From positions 1 to 64,000 of the forward strand of contig CANMTR010000003.1 in NCBI GenBank assembly GCA_947500825.1: 64,000 nucleotides of DNA, in the 5' to 3' direction. The position numbers and the translations under genes are program-made. This document shows positions 10,690 to 22,602 of the stretch, in pieces. This stretch comes from an uncultured Paracoccaceae bacterium. Lineage in GTDB: Bacteria; Pseudomonadota; Alphaproteobacteria; Rhodobacterales; Rhodobacteraceae. The notes beneath the pieces were generated by a model, which ran no database searches, was not told the DNA's origin, and was given only the letters and a program-made list of their open reading frames with translations. Every line of letters begins with the position of its first letter. Position 1 is the first letter of the stretch.

Positions 10690-11163
10690 TCACTCGGGGG
10701 GGACGATCACGGCATCTACGGCGTGCAGGATGCCGTTGCCCGCGACGATGCCGGGCGCGGCGACGGTGGCGTTGCCGAGGATCGTCGCCCCGTCTTCCAC
10801 CGACACCGGCAACGTCGCGCCGTTCACGGTGCCCAGCTCGGCCCCGTCCTCCAGCTCGTCTCCGGGGACCTCTTCCGGGACGACGTGGTAGCTGACGACC
10901 TCGGTCAGCTCGACGCGGTTCTCCTCGTTCATCAACTCCTCGAGCCGGCCGTCGGGCAGGGCGGCGAAGGCGGCATCGGTGGGGGCGAAGATGGTGAACG
11001 GCCCGTCGCTGTCGAGCGCGTCGGAGAGCCCCGCCGCCTCGGCCGCGGCCAGGAAGGTGCCGAAGCGGCCATCCTGTCGCGCGGCATCGAGAAGCGTGGG
11101 GCCGTCGGACTGGGCCGAGGCGGGCCCGGCGAGAGCAAGGGCGAGGGCGATGGTGCGGAGCAT
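10690..11163 (-). CDS. Secreted fasciclin-domain protein
   Basis: A signal peptide (residues 1-18, ending GPASA-QS) precedes a single FAS1 domain filling residues 19-157. The FAS1 H1 box is GPFTIFAPTDAAFAALP and the H2-like segment is ILHAVDAVIVP. FAS1 proteins mediate adhesion or protein-protein contact outside the membrane; the specific partner is unknown. The ATG at 11163 follows GGAGACCGG on the minus strand. The gene is monocistronic, convergent with the ols operon and divergent from a lipoprotein gene. Confidence 0.85.
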   Translation of the reverse strand: MLRTIALALALAGPASAQSDGPTLLDAARQDGRFGTFLAAAEAAGLSDALDSDGPFTIFAPTDAAFAALPDGRLEELMNEENRVELTEVVSYHVVPEEVPGDELEDGAELGTVNGATLPVSVEDGATILGNATVAAPGIVAGNGILHAVDAVIVPPE

Positions 11164-11307
11164 GTCCGGTCTCCTTTGATCCTGTCGTCGCCACAACGCA
11201 TCGAAGGGGGTATCGGGGTCCCTCGCAAGGAGCGGCGGGGGGCGTGCGGTTGCGTCGGGGCGGGCGAGCCCGCACCATGCGCCGACCCAGATATCGAAAG
11301 GACGATC

Positions 11308-11733
11308 ATGAGGTTTCCGACATATGCCCTTCTGGCTTGCGCGCTGATGGCGGGATGCGGCGGCGCCGGCGATCCGCTGGCCGTGGACGGCACCGGTGCC
11401 GCCCGTGCCGTCGAGACGCCGCCGGACCTGGAGGCGGTGGCCGAAGCGATGGACCAGCGCCGCGGGCAGAAACTGACCGACGACCTGACGATCCTGGGCG
11501 CCGAGGCGCGGGGCCGCCGGCTGGACATGCGCTTTCGCGACGACCGCGACGCGTCCGCGTTCGGCCCGGCGGCGCGCGAGATCTATGCCATGGAGACCGA
11601 CCGCGAGATCCGGACGCAGATGTGCGCCCAGCCGGCCCTGAGACGGTTCGTGGAGGAGTACGACGGCGTTTCGGCCCGGATCGTGAGCGCCGACGACGCT
11701 CCCCTCGCGGAGGTGCTGGTCGAGGCGTGCTGA
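11308..11733 (+). CDS. Small lipoprotein of unknown function
   Basis: The 141-residue product has a lipoprotein signal with lipobox LMAGC (Cys17). The mature part is acidic, with a helical segment (DLEAVAEAMDQRR) and two cysteines near the C-terminus (Cys in IRTQMCAQ and the terminal residue). I do not recognise a family. The ATG at 11308 is preceded by AAGGACGA. It is followed by dnaG 46 bases later, but dnaG has its own candidate promoter overlapping the gap. Confidence 0.7.
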   Translation: MRFPTYALLACALMAGCGGAGDPLAVDGTGAARAVETPPDLEAVAEAMDQRRGQKLTDDLTILGAEARGRRLDMRFRDDRDASAFGPAAREIYAMETDREIRTQMCAQPALRRFVEEYDGVSARIVSADDAPLAEVLVEAC

Positions 11734-11744
11734 CCGGGGGCGGC

Positions 11745-11772
11745 TGGACAGTGGCGACGGCGTCCCCATACT
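11745..11772 (+). promoter_or_regulatory. Candidate dnaG promoter (possibly leaderless)
   Basis: TGGACA (11745-11750) and CATACT (11767-11772) are separated by 16 bases. A start 7-8 bases after the -10 would fall on the dnaG ATG at 11780, and no good ribosome-binding site precedes that ATG, which fits a leaderless message. Confidence 0.4.
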
Positions 11773-11779
11773 AGGGCGC

Positions 11780-13720
11780 ATGAGTCTCCCGCCCGGTTTC
11801 CTCGACGAGCTGCGTTCCCGCGTCAGCCTGGCCCAGGTCGTGGGCCGGAAGGTAACGTGGGACCGGCGCAAGTCGCAGCAGGGGCGGGGCGACATGTGGG
11901 CCCCGTGCCCGTTCCACCAGGAGAAGACGGCGAGCTTCCACGTCGAGGACCGCAAGGGCTTCTACTATTGCTTCGGCTGCCAGGCGAAGGGCGATGCCAT
12001 CACCTTCGTGATGGAGAGCGAGAACGTCTCGTTCATGGAGGCGGTAAAGATCCTCGCGAGCGAGGCGGGGATGCAGTTGCCCGAGCGCGACCCCCACGCG
12101 CAGGAGAGGGCCGACCGCCGCTCCGAGTTGATCGCGGTGATGGAGGAGGCGGTGCGCTTCTTCCGCATGGGGCTGTCGGCGTCCGCCGGGCAGGGCGCGC
12201 GCGCCTACCTGGAGGGGCGGGGTCTCGGCCCGGAGGCGCAAGGCCGCTGGGAGCTGGGTTTCGCTCCCGATGAATGGCGCCGGCTGGGGCGGCACCTGCG
12301 GGACAAGGGGATATCGCCCGAATTGATCGCGGCGGCGGGCCTGGAGAAGACCAGCGCCAAGGGCGGCGAGCCTTACGACGTGTTCCGTAACCGGGTCATG
12401 TTCCCGATCCGGGACGGGCGCGGCCATGCGATCGCCTTCGGCGGGCGTGCGATGGACCCCGACGACGGGGCGAAATACCTCAACAGCCCCGAGACGGATC
12501 TCTTCGACAAGGGGCGCCAGCTTTACAACGTCAGGGCCGCGCGGGGAGCGGCGGGCCCGGATCGGCCGCTCTTGGTGGCGGAGGGCTACATGGACGTGAT
12601 CGCCCTGTCGGAGGCCGGGTTCGCCGCCACCGTCGCCCCCTTGGGAACGGCGATCACCGAGGACCAGTTGAAGCTGATGTGGCGCATCCACCCCGAGCCG
12701 GTCGTGGCGCTCGACGGCGACCGGGCCGGCCGGCGGGCAGCCATGCGGGTGATGGACCTGGCCTTTCCGGTCCTGGAGGCGGGACAGTCGCTGCGGTTCT
12801 GCCTGATGCCCGAGGGACAGGACCCCGACGACCTGTTGAAGGCCAAGGGGCCGGGCGAGATGGCGCGCCTGGTCGAGGAGGCGCGCCCCATGGTGGACCT
12901 TCTGTGGCAGCGCGAGACCGAAGGTAAGCAGCTCGACAGCCCCGAACGGCGTGCCGCGCTCGACAAGTCTCTGGACACCGCGGTGGAGGCGATCAAGGAT
13001 CCGGCGATCCGGCGCCACTACAGCGACGCGCTCAGGGAGCGTCGCTGGCAGCTCTTCAACCCGCGGCGGCCGTGGCGCAGTGGCGGAAAGGCGGCGAGGG
13101 CGCGGGCGCCCGCCGCGGCAAGCCAGAGCGCCCGCGTGTCGGACCTCGCGGCGGGCGGAGGCACGGACCAGTTGCGCGAGGCGGTGGTGCTGGCGCTCTT
13201 GATCCGCCATCCGCATCTGATCGAGGCGTTCGAGCCGGCGCTTGAGCGGATCGGCTTTTCCGACCCGGGCCATGCCCGGATGGCCGCGTGCCTGGCGACC
13301 TGCGGCGGGGACGATGCCGAACGGTGCCGCGAGGCGATCCGGGCAGCCGGCCTCGCCGGTCCCCTTGAAAAGCTGGAGGCCACGCGCCACCTCAACGTGG
13401 TCCCGGCGCTCCGCTCCGGTGAGGAAACGTCGGCGCGGCAATGCCTGGCCGAGGAAATCGCCACCTTGGTCGCCCGCAGCGGCGCCGCCCGCGAAATCGA
13501 GGAGGCGCTGCAGGACATAGACGGGATCGAGGACGAAGCCTTGACCTGGAGGCTGACACAAGCGGCGGATGCCCTGTCTCGGGCCGGCCGGGGGCTCTCC
13601 GAGGATCCCGTCGAGTATGAAACCGCCCCGAACGGCGTGCGATTGGATCGCCACGAGGTCGACGCGCTCGACCGGTTGCTGCATCAGATCGGACACGGAT
13701 CGCACGGCGATCGGAACTGA
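11780..13720 (+). CDS. dnaG: DNA primase
   Basis: DnaG lays RNA primers at the replication fork. The 646 residues begin with a CHC2 zinc-binding domain (CPFH near residue 40 and CFGC near 64), then the primase catalytic core with a TOPRIM domain carrying the acidic motifs VAEGYMDVIAL and ALDGDRAG, and a C-terminal helicase-binding region. Only a weak AGGG lies 3-6 bases before the ATG. It sits directly before rpoD, the conserved macromolecular-synthesis order (here without rpsU). Confidence 0.98.
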   Translation: MSLPPGFLDELRSRVSLAQVVGRKVTWDRRKSQQGRGDMWAPCPFHQEKTASFHVEDRKGFYYCFGCQAKGDAITFVMESENVSFMEAVKILASEAGMQLPERDPHAQERADRRSELIAVMEEAVRFFRMGLSASAGQGARAYLEGRGLGPEAQGRWELGFAPDEWRRLGRHLRDKGISPELIAAAGLEKTSAKGGEPYDVFRNRVMFPIRDGRGHAIAFGGRAMDPDDGAKYLNSPETDLFDKGRQLYNVRAARGAAGPDRPLLVAEGYMDVIALSEAGFAATVAPLGTAITEDQLKLMWRIHPEPVVALDGDRAGRRAAMRVMDLAFPVLEAGQSLRFCLMPEGQDPDDLLKAKGPGEMARLVEEARPMVDLLWQRETEGKQLDSPERRAALDKSLDTAVEAIKDPAIRRHYSDALRERRWQLFNPRRPWRSGGKAARARAPAAASQSARVSDLAAGGGTDQLREAVVLALLIRHPHLIEAFEPALERIGFSDPGHARMAACLATCGGDDAERCREAIRAAGLAGPLEKLEATRHLNVVPALRSGEETSARQCLAEEIATLVARSGAAREIEEALQDIDGIEDEALTWRLTQAADALSRAGRGLSEDPVEYETAPNGVRLDRHEVDALDRLLHQIGHGSHGDRN

Positions 13721-13759
13721 ACGCAACACCCTGTGTCCCCAGCGCAGGTTTTGATAAGA

Positions 13760-13806
13760 GAATCACTTTAAACGAATTGCCGAATCGCCGATTCGCACCA
13801 CGATTC
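13760..13806. promoter_or_regulatory. Cluster of four GANTC sites before rpoD
   Basis: GANTC, the CcrM DNA adenine methylation sequence of alphaproteobacteria, occurs at 13760-13764, 13782-13786, 13790-13794 and 13802-13806. Two of them form the perfect palindrome CGAATCG-C-CGATTCG (13781-13795), and CGATTCG repeats at 13801-13807. The cluster lies 43-89 bases upstream of the rpoD start codon, where promoter elements or a regulator site would be expected. Confidence 0.6.
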
Positions 13807-13848
13807 GCATGACCTCCGCTGCACGGAGCCCACGAAGGGGAGAGCCGC

Positions 13849-15846
13849 ATGGCCGCCAAGGACAGCACCGAAGAGCGTACCAAGGACGATCACGACGGCG
13901 AGCCGATGCTCGACATGAGCCAGGCCGCGGTGAAGAAGATGATCGCGGACGCCAAGGAACGCGGCTACATAACCTACGACCAGCTCAATTCCGTGCTGCC
14001 CCCGGAGCAGGTCAGCTCCGAGCAGATCGAGGATGTGATGTCGATGCTCTCGGAGATGGGCATCAACGTCATCGAGGAGGAAGAGGCGGCCGACGAGGAC
14101 GACAAGAAGTCCACCGAGGTCGCGACCCGGTCCGATGCGCGCGATGTCGCCGTATCCTCGTCCGAGAGCGAGAAACTCGACCGCACGGACGACCCGGTGC
14201 GGATGTACCTGCGCGAGATGGGGTCGGTCGAGTTGCTCTCCCGCGAGGGCGAGATCGCCATCGCCAAGCGCATCGAGGCGGGACGCAACACCATGATCGC
14301 GGGCCTGTGCGAGAGCCCGCTGACCTTTCAGGCGATCACGATCTGGCGCGACGAGCTCCTCAACGAGGAGATCCTGCTGCGCGACGTCATCGACCTGGAG
14401 ACGACCTTCGGCCGGTCCATGGGCGAGGAAGGCGAGGAACCCGTCGTCTCCGACTTGGGCTCGACCCCCCAGGCCGAGAAGCCGCCCGAGCCCAAGCCCG
14501 AGAAGGAAGGGCCCGAGCTCGACGCCGACGGCAACCCGATCGAGAAGGACGACGAGGACGAGGAGGAGCAGGCCAACATGAGCCTCGCCGCCATGGAGGC
14601 GGCCCTCAAGCCCCGCGTGCTCGAGATGCTCGACGCCATCGCCAGCGACTACACCGAGCTCAGCGAGATGCAGGACATGCGAATCTCGGCCACGCTGAAC
14701 GAGGACGGGTCGTTCACCCGCGAGGCCGAGGGCAAGTACCAGAAGCTGCGCGGCGAGATCGTGGTGCTGGTCAAGGAACTGCACCTCCACAACAACCGCA
14801 TCGAGGCGCTGATCGACCAGCTCTACGGGATCAACCGCAAAATCATGTCGATCGACAGCGCGATGGTGAAGCTGGCGGACCAGGCCCGTATCAACCGTCG
14901 CGAGTTCATCGACGAGTATCGCGGCTCCGAACTCGACCCGGGCTGGATGGACCGGGTGTCGGAGAAGTCCGGGCGCGGCTGGCAGGCACTGATGGATCGC
15001 TCGCGCCCGCGGATCGAGGAACTCCGCGGCGAGATGGCCCAGGTGGGCCAGTATGTGGGGGTCGATATCGGCGAGTTCCGCCGCATCGTCCAGCAAGTCC
15101 AGAAGGGCGAGAAGGAGGCCCGCGCCGCCAAGAAGGAGATGGTGGAGGCGAACCTGCGCCTCGTGATCTCCATCGCCAAGAAGTACACCAACCGCGGGCT
15201 GCAGTTCCTGGACCTGATCCAGGAAGGCAATATCGGCCTGATGAAGGCGGTGGACAAGTTCGAGTACCGCCGCGGCTACAAGTTCTCCACCTACGCCACG
15301 TGGTGGATCCGGCAGGCGATCACGCGCTCCATCGCCGACCAGGCACGCACGATCCGCATCCCCGTGCACATGATCGAGACGATCAACAAGCTCGTCCGCA
15401 CGGGCCGGCAGATGCTGCACGAGATCGGCCGCGAGCCCACGCCCGAAGAGATGGCCGACAAGCTGCAGATGCCGCTCGAGAAGGTCCGCAAGGTGATGAA
15501 GATCGCCAAGGAGCCGATCTCCCTCGAGACACCCATCGGCGACGAGGAGGACAGCCAGCTTGGCGACTTCATCGAGGACAAGAATGCCGTCCTGCCACTG
15601 GATTCAGCCATCCAGGAGAACCTGAAGGAGACGACCACCCGGGTTCTCGCCTCCCTTACGCCGCGCGAGGAGCGGGTGCTCCGGATGCGGTTCGGGATCG
15701 GGATGAACACCGACCACACGCTTGAAGAGGTGGGCCAGCAGTTCTCCGTCACCCGTGAGCGTATCCGGCAGATCGAGGCGAAGGCGCTGAGAAAGCTCAA
15801 GCACCCTTCCCGAAGCCGCAAGCTGCGCTCGTTCCTCGACCAGTAG
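13849..15846 (+). CDS. rpoD: RNA polymerase sigma factor RpoD (sigma-70)
   Basis: This is the primary sigma factor. The 665 residues include region 1.1 at the N-terminus, region 1.2 ([19 protein letters not shown] near residue 115), a long acidic non-conserved insert (about 190-245), regions 2.1-2.4 from about residue 437 ([30 protein letters not shown]), region 3 and region 4.2 with helix-turn-helix [23 protein letters not shown] precedes the ATG. It follows dnaG after a 128-base gap that contains a GANTC cluster. Confidence 0.98.
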   Translation: MAAKDSTEERTKDDHDGEPMLDMSQAAVKKMIADAKERGYITYDQLNSVLPPEQVSSEQIEDVMSMLSEMGINVIEEEEAADEDDKKSTEVATRSDARDVAVSSSESEKLDRTDDPVRMYLREMGSVELLSREGEIAIAKRIEAGRNTMIAGLCESPLTFQAITIWRDELLNEEILLRDVIDLETTFGRSMGEEGEEPVVSDLGSTPQAEKPPEPKPEKEGPELDADGNPIEKDDEDEEEQANMSLAAMEAALKPRVLEMLDAIASDYTELSEMQDMRISATLNEDGSFTREAEGKYQKLRGEIVVLVKELHLHNNRIEALIDQLYGINRKIMSIDSAMVKLADQARINRREFIDEYRGSELDPGWMDRVSEKSGRGWQALMDRSRPRIEELRGEMAQVGQYVGVDIGEFRRIVQQVQKGEKEARAAKKEMVEANLRLVISIAKKYTNRGLQFLDLIQEGNIGLMKAVDKFEYRRGYKFSTYATWWIRQAITRSIADQARTIRIPVHMIETINKLVRTGRQMLHEIGREPTPEEMADKLQMPLEKVRKVMKIAKEPISLETPIGDEEDSQLGDFIEDKNAVLPLDSAIQENLKETTTRVLASLTPREERVLRMRFGIGMNTDHTLEEVGQQFSVTRERIRQIEAKALRKLKHPSRSRKLRSFLDQ

Positions 15847-15872
15847 GGCCGGAGGGCAGGCAGACGGAGGCG

Positions 15873-16286
15873 ATGGTCATGCTCACGGAGTTCGAGATCG
15901 AGAGCCGCGGTCCGGGCCTGATCGACATCACCGACCGGGTCGCCCGTTGGCTCCCGGATTCTGACGGGTGCGTCACGCTCTTCGTGCGTCACACCTCGTG
16001 TTCGCTCCTGATTCAGGAAAACGCCGACCCTGACGTGCGCCGGGATCTACAAGCGTGGGTCGAGCGTCTGGTGCCCCGGGCCGACGATCCGGACATGGCG
16101 TACCTGCGTCATCGGGCCGAGGGACCCGACGACATGCCAGCTCACATCAAGGCCGCGCATCTCCCCGTGAGCATGGCGATCCCGGTGGCGAAGGGGCGGA
16201 TGATGCTCGGCACGTGGCAGGGGATCTACCTTTGGGAGCACCGCGACCGGCCGCATTCGCGGCGGATCGCGGCGCATTTTGCCTGA
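15873..16286 (+). CDS. yjbQ: YjbQ/UPF0047 family protein
   Basis: A compact 137-residue protein with the family signature [16 protein letters not shown] and a second conserved segment with [16 protein letters not shown]. The family forms trimers with a buried histidine/metal site and has been credited with weak thiamine-phosphate synthase activity, but its real role is unsettled. Starts at 15873 (MVM) or 15879 are both possible. It follows rpoD after 26 bases in the same direction and converges with an SDR gene over a small hairpin. Confidence 0.9.
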   Translation: MVMLTEFEIESRGPGLIDITDRVARWLPDSDGCVTLFVRHTSCSLLIQENADPDVRRDLQAWVERLVPRADDPDMAYLRHRAEGPDDMPAHIKAAHLPVSMAIPVAKGRMMLGTWQGIYLWEHRDRPHSRRIAAHFA

Positions 16287-16289
16287 GCG

Positions 16290-16303
16290 CGGTCCTCGGA
16301 CCG
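16290..16303. terminator. Hairpin between yjbQ and the SDR gene
   Basis: CGGTC (16290-16294) and GACCG (16299-16303) flank a CTCG loop, with outer GAG/CTC pairing possible. It lies in the 21-base convergent gap and may act in both directions, but no T run is present. Confidence 0.4.
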
Positions 16304-16307
16304 GGTC

Positions 16308-16979
16308 TCAGTTGTTCGGCATGAGGAATATCTCTCGGATCGTGGCGCGCGGATCGGCCTCGAGCGCGTGCATGACCGCGCCGGCCACGTCCTCCGCCTG
16401 GAGTTTGTCGGGCTTGCCCTCGTCGAAGAAGGGCGTATCGACCATGCCGGGCGCGACCACCGTGCAGCGCCCGCCCCATTCGCGCATTTCCTCGGCCATG
16501 TTGCCGGCGTAGCCATGGACGAACCACTTGGTCGCCGAATAGATCGAACCCTGGATATGCATCCGCCCGGCGGCGGAGCCTGTCAGGACGAGCGTGCCGC
16601 GGGTCTTCTTCAGTTCGGGGATGGCGGCACGGGCGGTCCAGAGCAGGCCCTTGACGTTCAGGTCGATCATGGCGGCGATGTCCTCGGCATCGCCCTCGAC
16701 CGTTCCGGCCGTGTCCATGCCGCGCCCCGCATTGGCGAAGGCCGCGTCGATCCCGCCGAAATGCGCTGCCGCTTGGGCGATGGCGCGCTCCTGATCTTCG
16801 AGCTGGGTCGCGTCGCCCGGCAGGGCGAGGGCGGCCGGGCCGATCTCGGCGGCGAGGTTCTCGAGCGAGTTCTTCGACCGGGCGAACAGCGCGACGTTCC
16901 AGCCCGCATCTGCGGCGGCCCGGGCGGTCGCGGCGCCGATGCCGGAACTGGCGCCGGTGACGAAGAGGGTTCTGGTCAT
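16308..16979 (-). CDS. Short-chain dehydrogenase/reductase
   Basis: A 223-residue classical SDR enzyme. It has the NAD(P)-binding TGASSGIG motif at residues 8-15, NAGRG (the NAG motif), the catalytic serine in LTGSAAG, and Tyr-x-x-x-Lys in YSATK. The substrate is unknown; the closest general type is the serine/3-hydroxy acid dehydrogenase (YdfG-like) group of NADP-dependent reductases. The ATG at 16979 follows GGAGACTCCGC on the minus strand, and nrdR is divergent after 146 bases. Confidence 0.87.
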   Translation of the reverse strand: MTRTLFVTGASSGIGAATARAAADAGWNVALFARSKNSLENLAAEIGPAALALPGDATQLEDQERAIAQAAAHFGGIDAAFANAGRGMDTAGTVEGDAEDIAAMIDLNVKGLLWTARAAIPELKKTRGTLVLTGSAAGRMHIQGSIYSATKWFVHGYAGNMAEEMREWGGRCTVVAPGMVDTPFFDEGKPDKLQAEDVAGAVMHALEADPRATIREIFLMPNN

Positions 16980-17125
16980 GCGGAGTCTCCATGTGGGGGC
17001 GTGGCATAACGTGGTGCATGGCCGTCGGTTCACGCCCCGCATCTTGCGCCTTCACGTTTCGGACTATCCATCGCTGGGGGTCGCCGTTATGCTCCCGTCC
17101 GGCGGTCCCGAGGCCAGGAGGCACC

Positions 17126-17593
17126 ATGCGCTGTCCGTTCTGCGGCAATGTCGACACCCAGGTGAAGGATTCGCGCCCCGCGGAGGAGCACGTTTCGATC
17201 CGCAGGCGGCGCCTGTGCCCGGCCTGCGGGGGGCGTTTCACCACCTACGAGCGGGTGCAGTTGCGCGACCTCGTCGTGGTCAAGACGAACGGACGGCGCG
17301 AGGATTTCGATCGCGACAAGCTGGAACGCTCGGTCCGCATCGCGCTCCAGAAACGCCCCGTGGAGCCCGAACGCATGGACCAGATGATCTCGGGCATCGT
17401 GCGGCGGCTGGAGAGCATGGGCGACACGGACATCCCCTCGAAGGTGATCGGCGAGATCGTGATGGAGAGCCTCGCGCGGATCGACGCCGTGGCCTATGTC
17501 CGCTTCGCCAGCGTCTACAAGAATTTTCAGGCGGCGGACGACTTCGACCGTTTCGTCAGCGAGCTGAGGCCCCTGGCCAAGCCCGAGGGGTGA
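17126..17593 (+). CDS. nrdR: Transcriptional repressor NrdR
   Basis: NrdR represses ribonucleotide reductase genes in response to ATP/dATP. The 155 residues have an N-terminal zinc ribbon (Cys3, Cys6, Cys31, Cys34 in MRCPFC and LCPAC) and an ATP-cone domain from about residue 48 ([17 protein letters not shown]). GGAGG lies 8 bases before the ATG. It heads the riboflavin operon and overlaps ribD in a GTGA junction, a gene order common in alphaproteobacteria. Confidence 0.97.
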   Translation: MRCPFCGNVDTQVKDSRPAEEHVSIRRRRLCPACGGRFTTYERVQLRDLVVVKTNGRREDFDRDKLERSVRIALQKRPVEPERMDQMISGIVRRLESMGDTDIPSKVIGEIVMESLARIDAVAYVRFASVYKNFQAADDFDRFVSELRPLAKPEG

Positions 17594-18693
17594 GCGACGC
17601 GGTCCATATGGAGCACGCCCTGGCGTTGGGGCGGCGGGGGCTGGGCCGGGTCTGGCCGAACCCGGCCGTGGGCTGCGTGATCGTCCGCGACGGCCGCGTC
17701 GTCGGGCGCGGCTGGACCGGGGTCGGCGGTCGCCCCCATGCGGAGGCCGTGGCGCTGGAGATGGCCGGGGAGGCGGCGCGGGGCGCGACCGCCTATGTCT
17801 CGCTCGAGCCGTGCGCGCATCACGGTCGCACGCCCCCCTGCGCCGAGGCACTCGTCGCGGCAGGTGTCGCGCGCGTCGTCTCGGCGATGGAGGACCCCGA
17901 CCCGCGCGTTGCCGGAGGCGGCCACGCGATCCTGCGCAGGGCGGGGATCGACGTGACGGTGGGGATCGGCGCGGCGGATGCGGAGAGGGACCAGGCGGGG
18001 TTCCTGGCGCGCATCCGGCAGGGGCGCCCGATGCTGACGCTGAAGCTCGCCACCTCCCTCGACGGGCGGATCGCCACGGCGAGCGGAGAGAGCCGCTGGA
18101 TCACCGGGCCCGAGGCGCGCCGCGCCGTCCACGCCATGCGGGCGCGCCACGACGCGGTGATGGTCGGCGGCGGCACGGCGCGTTCCGACGACCCGGAACT
18201 GACCGTGCGCGCGCTGGGGGACGTGGGCCAGAGGGGCCGGATCATTGCCGCCCGCAAGCTCGACCTGCCGGAGGGCGGCCGCCTCGCCGCCTCGGCGCGC
18301 CATGCGCCGCTCTGGCTCCTCCACGGGCCGGAGGCGGACCCGGACCGTGTCGCGGCGTGGGAGGGGCGGGGCGCGACCTGTCTCTCCGTTCCCGTCCGGT
18401 CGGGGCGGCTCGATCCGGGGGCGATGCTGGCGAAGCTGGCGGAACTGGAACTCACCCGCGTTTTCTGCGAGGGCGGGGGGGCGTTCGCGGCAGCCCTTTT
18501 GCAGGCGGGCCTGGTGGATCGGCTGGTGACCTTCTCCGCCGGGGTGGCGCTCGGCGCGGAAGGGTGGCCGGCCCTGGGGGCGATGGGTATCGACGCCCTG
18601 GCCGAGGCCCCGCGCTTTCGCCTGACGGACTGCCGGCGCCTGGGCCCGGACACGATGTGCCTGTGGGACCCGGTCCCGGCGTCCCCCTTGTGA
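17590..18693 (+). CDS. ribD: Bifunctional riboflavin deaminase/reductase RibD
   Basis: RibD deaminates and then reduces the pyrimidine intermediate of riboflavin synthesis. The N-terminal cytidine-deaminase-like domain has zinc ligands His50-Ala-Glu52 and Cys75/Cys84 ([12 protein letters not shown]). The C-terminal NADPH reductase domain runs from about 150 ([13 protein letters not shown]). Length is 367 residues from the GTG at 17590, which overlaps the nrdR stop (GTGA); an ATG at 17608 is the alternative start. ribE follows 48 bases later. Confidence 0.95.
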   Translation: MSDAVHMEHALALGRRGLGRVWPNPAVGCVIVRDGRVVGRGWTGVGGRPHAEAVALEMAGEAARGATAYVSLEPCAHHGRTPPCAEALVAAGVARVVSAMEDPDPRVAGGGHAILRRAGIDVTVGIGAADAERDQAGFLARIRQGRPMLTLKLATSLDGRIATASGESRWITGPEARRAVHAMRARHDAVMVGGGTARSDDPELTVRALGDVGQRGRIIAARKLDLPEGGRLAASARHAPLWLLHGPEADPDRVAAWEGRGATCLSVPVRSGRLDPGAMLAKLAELELTRVFCEGGGAFAAALLQAGLVDRLVTFSAGVALGAEGWPALGAMGIDALAEAPRFRLTDCRRLGPDTMCLWDPVPASPL

Positions 18694-18741
18694 AGGGGCG
18701 GGCTTCGGTCCACATCGTCGGGGAATGAAGCGGAGGCGGCG

Positions 18742-19344
18742 ATGTTCACCGGATTGATCAGCGACGTGGGCGAAGTCCTGTCGGTCGAGCGGGACGGCGA
18801 TCTGCGCGCCCGGATCGGCTGCGGCTACGATCCGCACGGGATCGCGATCGGCGCGTCCATCGCCTGTGACGGCATCTGCCTGACGGTGGTGGAGACCGGC
18901 ACCGACCCGCGCCCGTGGTTCGACGTCGAGATCAGCGCCGAGACCGTCGCGCGGACCAGCGTCGGCGAAAGCGGCTGGCCGAAGGGGCGGCGCCTGAACC
19001 TCGAGCGCGCGCTTCGCGTGGGCGACGAGTTGGGTGGACATATCGTCTCGGGTCACGTGGACGGGCTGGGCCGGATCGTCGACACCCGCGACGAGGGCGG
19101 ATCGACCCGCTTCACCATCGAGGCGCCGCAGGAACTCGCGCGCTTCATCGCGCCCAAGGGGTCGGTGGCGCTCGACGGGACGTCCCTGACGGTGAACGAG
19201 GTCGAGGGGCGGCGCTTCGGCGTCAACCTCATTCCCCATTCCAAGGCCGCGACCACCTGGGGCGAGCGCCGCGCGGGCGACGCCGTCAACATCGAGGTCG
19301 ACACGATGGCCCGCTATGTCGCCCGCCTGCAAGAGGTCGGCTGA
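18742..19344 (+). CDS. ribE: Riboflavin synthase, alpha chain
   Basis: This enzyme dismutates two molecules of dimethyl-ribityllumazine to riboflavin. The 200 residues show the two repeated lumazine-binding beta-barrels: MFTGLISDVGEV at the start with CDGICLTV, and the second copy HIVSGHVDGLG with LDGTSLTVNEV. Sequence length is normal. ATG 18742 is preceded by GCGGAGGCGG. It lies third in the nrdR-rib-nusB operon. Confidence 0.96.
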   Translation: MFTGLISDVGEVLSVERDGDLRARIGCGYDPHGIAIGASIACDGICLTVVETGTDPRPWFDVEISAETVARTSVGESGWPKGRRLNLERALRVGDELGGHIVSGHVDGLGRIVDTRDEGGSTRFTIEAPQELARFIAPKGSVALDGTSLTVNEVEGRRFGVNLIPHSKAATTWGERRAGDAVNIEVDTMARYVARLQEVG

Positions 19345-19420
19345 ACGGGGGCCGCCGCCGGGCCTCTGGCCATTCCGATCCGCCGGGTCTATGCCGCCCT
19401 CCGGAGTGACGGGGAAGACG

Positions 19421-20526
<1,106 letters not shown>

Positions 20527-20527
<1 letters not shown>

Positions 20528-21033
20528 TGGCCGGGCAATCCCACTACGAACTGCCGATGCCGGAGTTCGACCGCCCCGTGAAGGTGCTGATCGTGGTCGC
20601 GCCCTTCTACCGCGAGATCGCCGACGACCTGATAGCCGGCGCGCGGGCGACGCTCGACGCGGCCGGCGTGGAGCACGAGACGGTGGAGGTTCCCGGCGCG
20701 CTGGAGATCCCCGCCGCGGTCGGCATCGCTGGCCGCACGGGCGACTTTCACGGCTTCGTGGCCCTGGGCTGTGTCATCCGGGGCGAGACGACCCATTACG
20801 AGACGGTGTGCAACGACAGCTCGCGCGGCCTGACCATGCTGGGCCTGTCGGGCATCTGCGTCGGCAACGGCATCCTGACGGTGGAGACCTACGAGCAGGC
20901 CGCCGTCCGCGCGGGCGAACAGGACAAGGGCGGCGGCGCGGCCGCCGCGGCGCTGCACCTCGTCGCCCTGTCGCGCCGCTGGACCGGCCAGTCGAAAGGC
21001 GTCGGCTTCAAGCCCGTGCGGGACGAGGCATGA
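20527..21033 (+). CDS. ribH: 6,7-dimethyl-8-ribityllumazine synthase
   Basis: RibH condenses the RibB product with the pyrimidine to give lumazine, the substrate of RibE. The 168 residues include VAPFYREIADDLI, the phosphate-binding VPGALEIPAAV, the conserved GCVIRGETTHYE, and GILTVETYEQA. The N-terminal tail is slightly long for the family. The start ATG overlaps the ribB stop (TGATG), and nusB begins in an ATGA overlap at its end. Confidence 0.97.
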
Positions 21034-21486
21034 GCGACGCGAAACGGATGCGTACCGCCGCGCGGCTCTACTCCGTGCAGGCCCTGTTCCAGATGGAGCA
21101 GCTCGACGTCTCCGCCGACCGGGTACGGGCCGAGTTCGAAGACCACCGCTTCGGCGCCGTCTACGAGGAAGGGCAGATGGAGGAGGGCGATATCGACCTC
21201 TTTCGCAAGATCCTCGACGATGCGGTGAACTGGCAGGCGAAGATCGACCAGATGGTGCACCGCGCCCTCGTCGCGCGCTGGCCGATCGACCGGATCGACC
21301 CGACCTTACGCGCCCTGTTCCGTGCCGCCGGCGCGGAGCTTCTGGAGGGAAAGGCGCCGCCAAAGGTCGTGATCGTCGAGTTCGTCGAGATCGCGCGCGC
21401 CTTCTTTCCCGAGGGCAAGGAGGCGAAGTTCGTCAATGCCATCCTCGACCACATGGCGCGCGAGGCGAAGCCCGGAGCCTTTGCCG

Positions 21487-21494
<8 letters not shown>
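21030..21494 (+). CDS. nusB: Transcription antitermination factor NusB
   Basis: NusB binds BoxA RNA with S10 to prevent early termination in rRNA operons. The 154-residue helical protein has the N-terminal ARLYSVQALFQMEQ and the C-terminal pattern PPKVVIVEFVEIARAFF...KFVNAILD. It is coupled to ribH by ATGA and is the last gene of the riboflavin operon, the usual place for nusB. It converges with hemB across a 6-base gap containing a stop-codon palindrome. Confidence 0.95.
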
Positions 21495-22583
<1,089 letters not shown>

Positions 22584-22602
22584 TCAGGGAGCGACGAAAG
22601 AA

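Noticed and set aside
11771-13729. 652-codon minus-strand open frame across dnaG
   Set aside because: It is an antisense shadow of dnaG caused by high GC at third codon positions; it has no recognisable domain and arginine/leucine-rich composition.
13768-15420. 550-codon minus-strand frame across rpoD
   Set aside because: It is the antisense of conserved sigma-70 regions, with no domain of its own.
19345-19420. FMN riboswitch upstream of ribB
   Set aside because: I looked for the conserved RFN element; the 76-base gap is too short and has none of its motifs.
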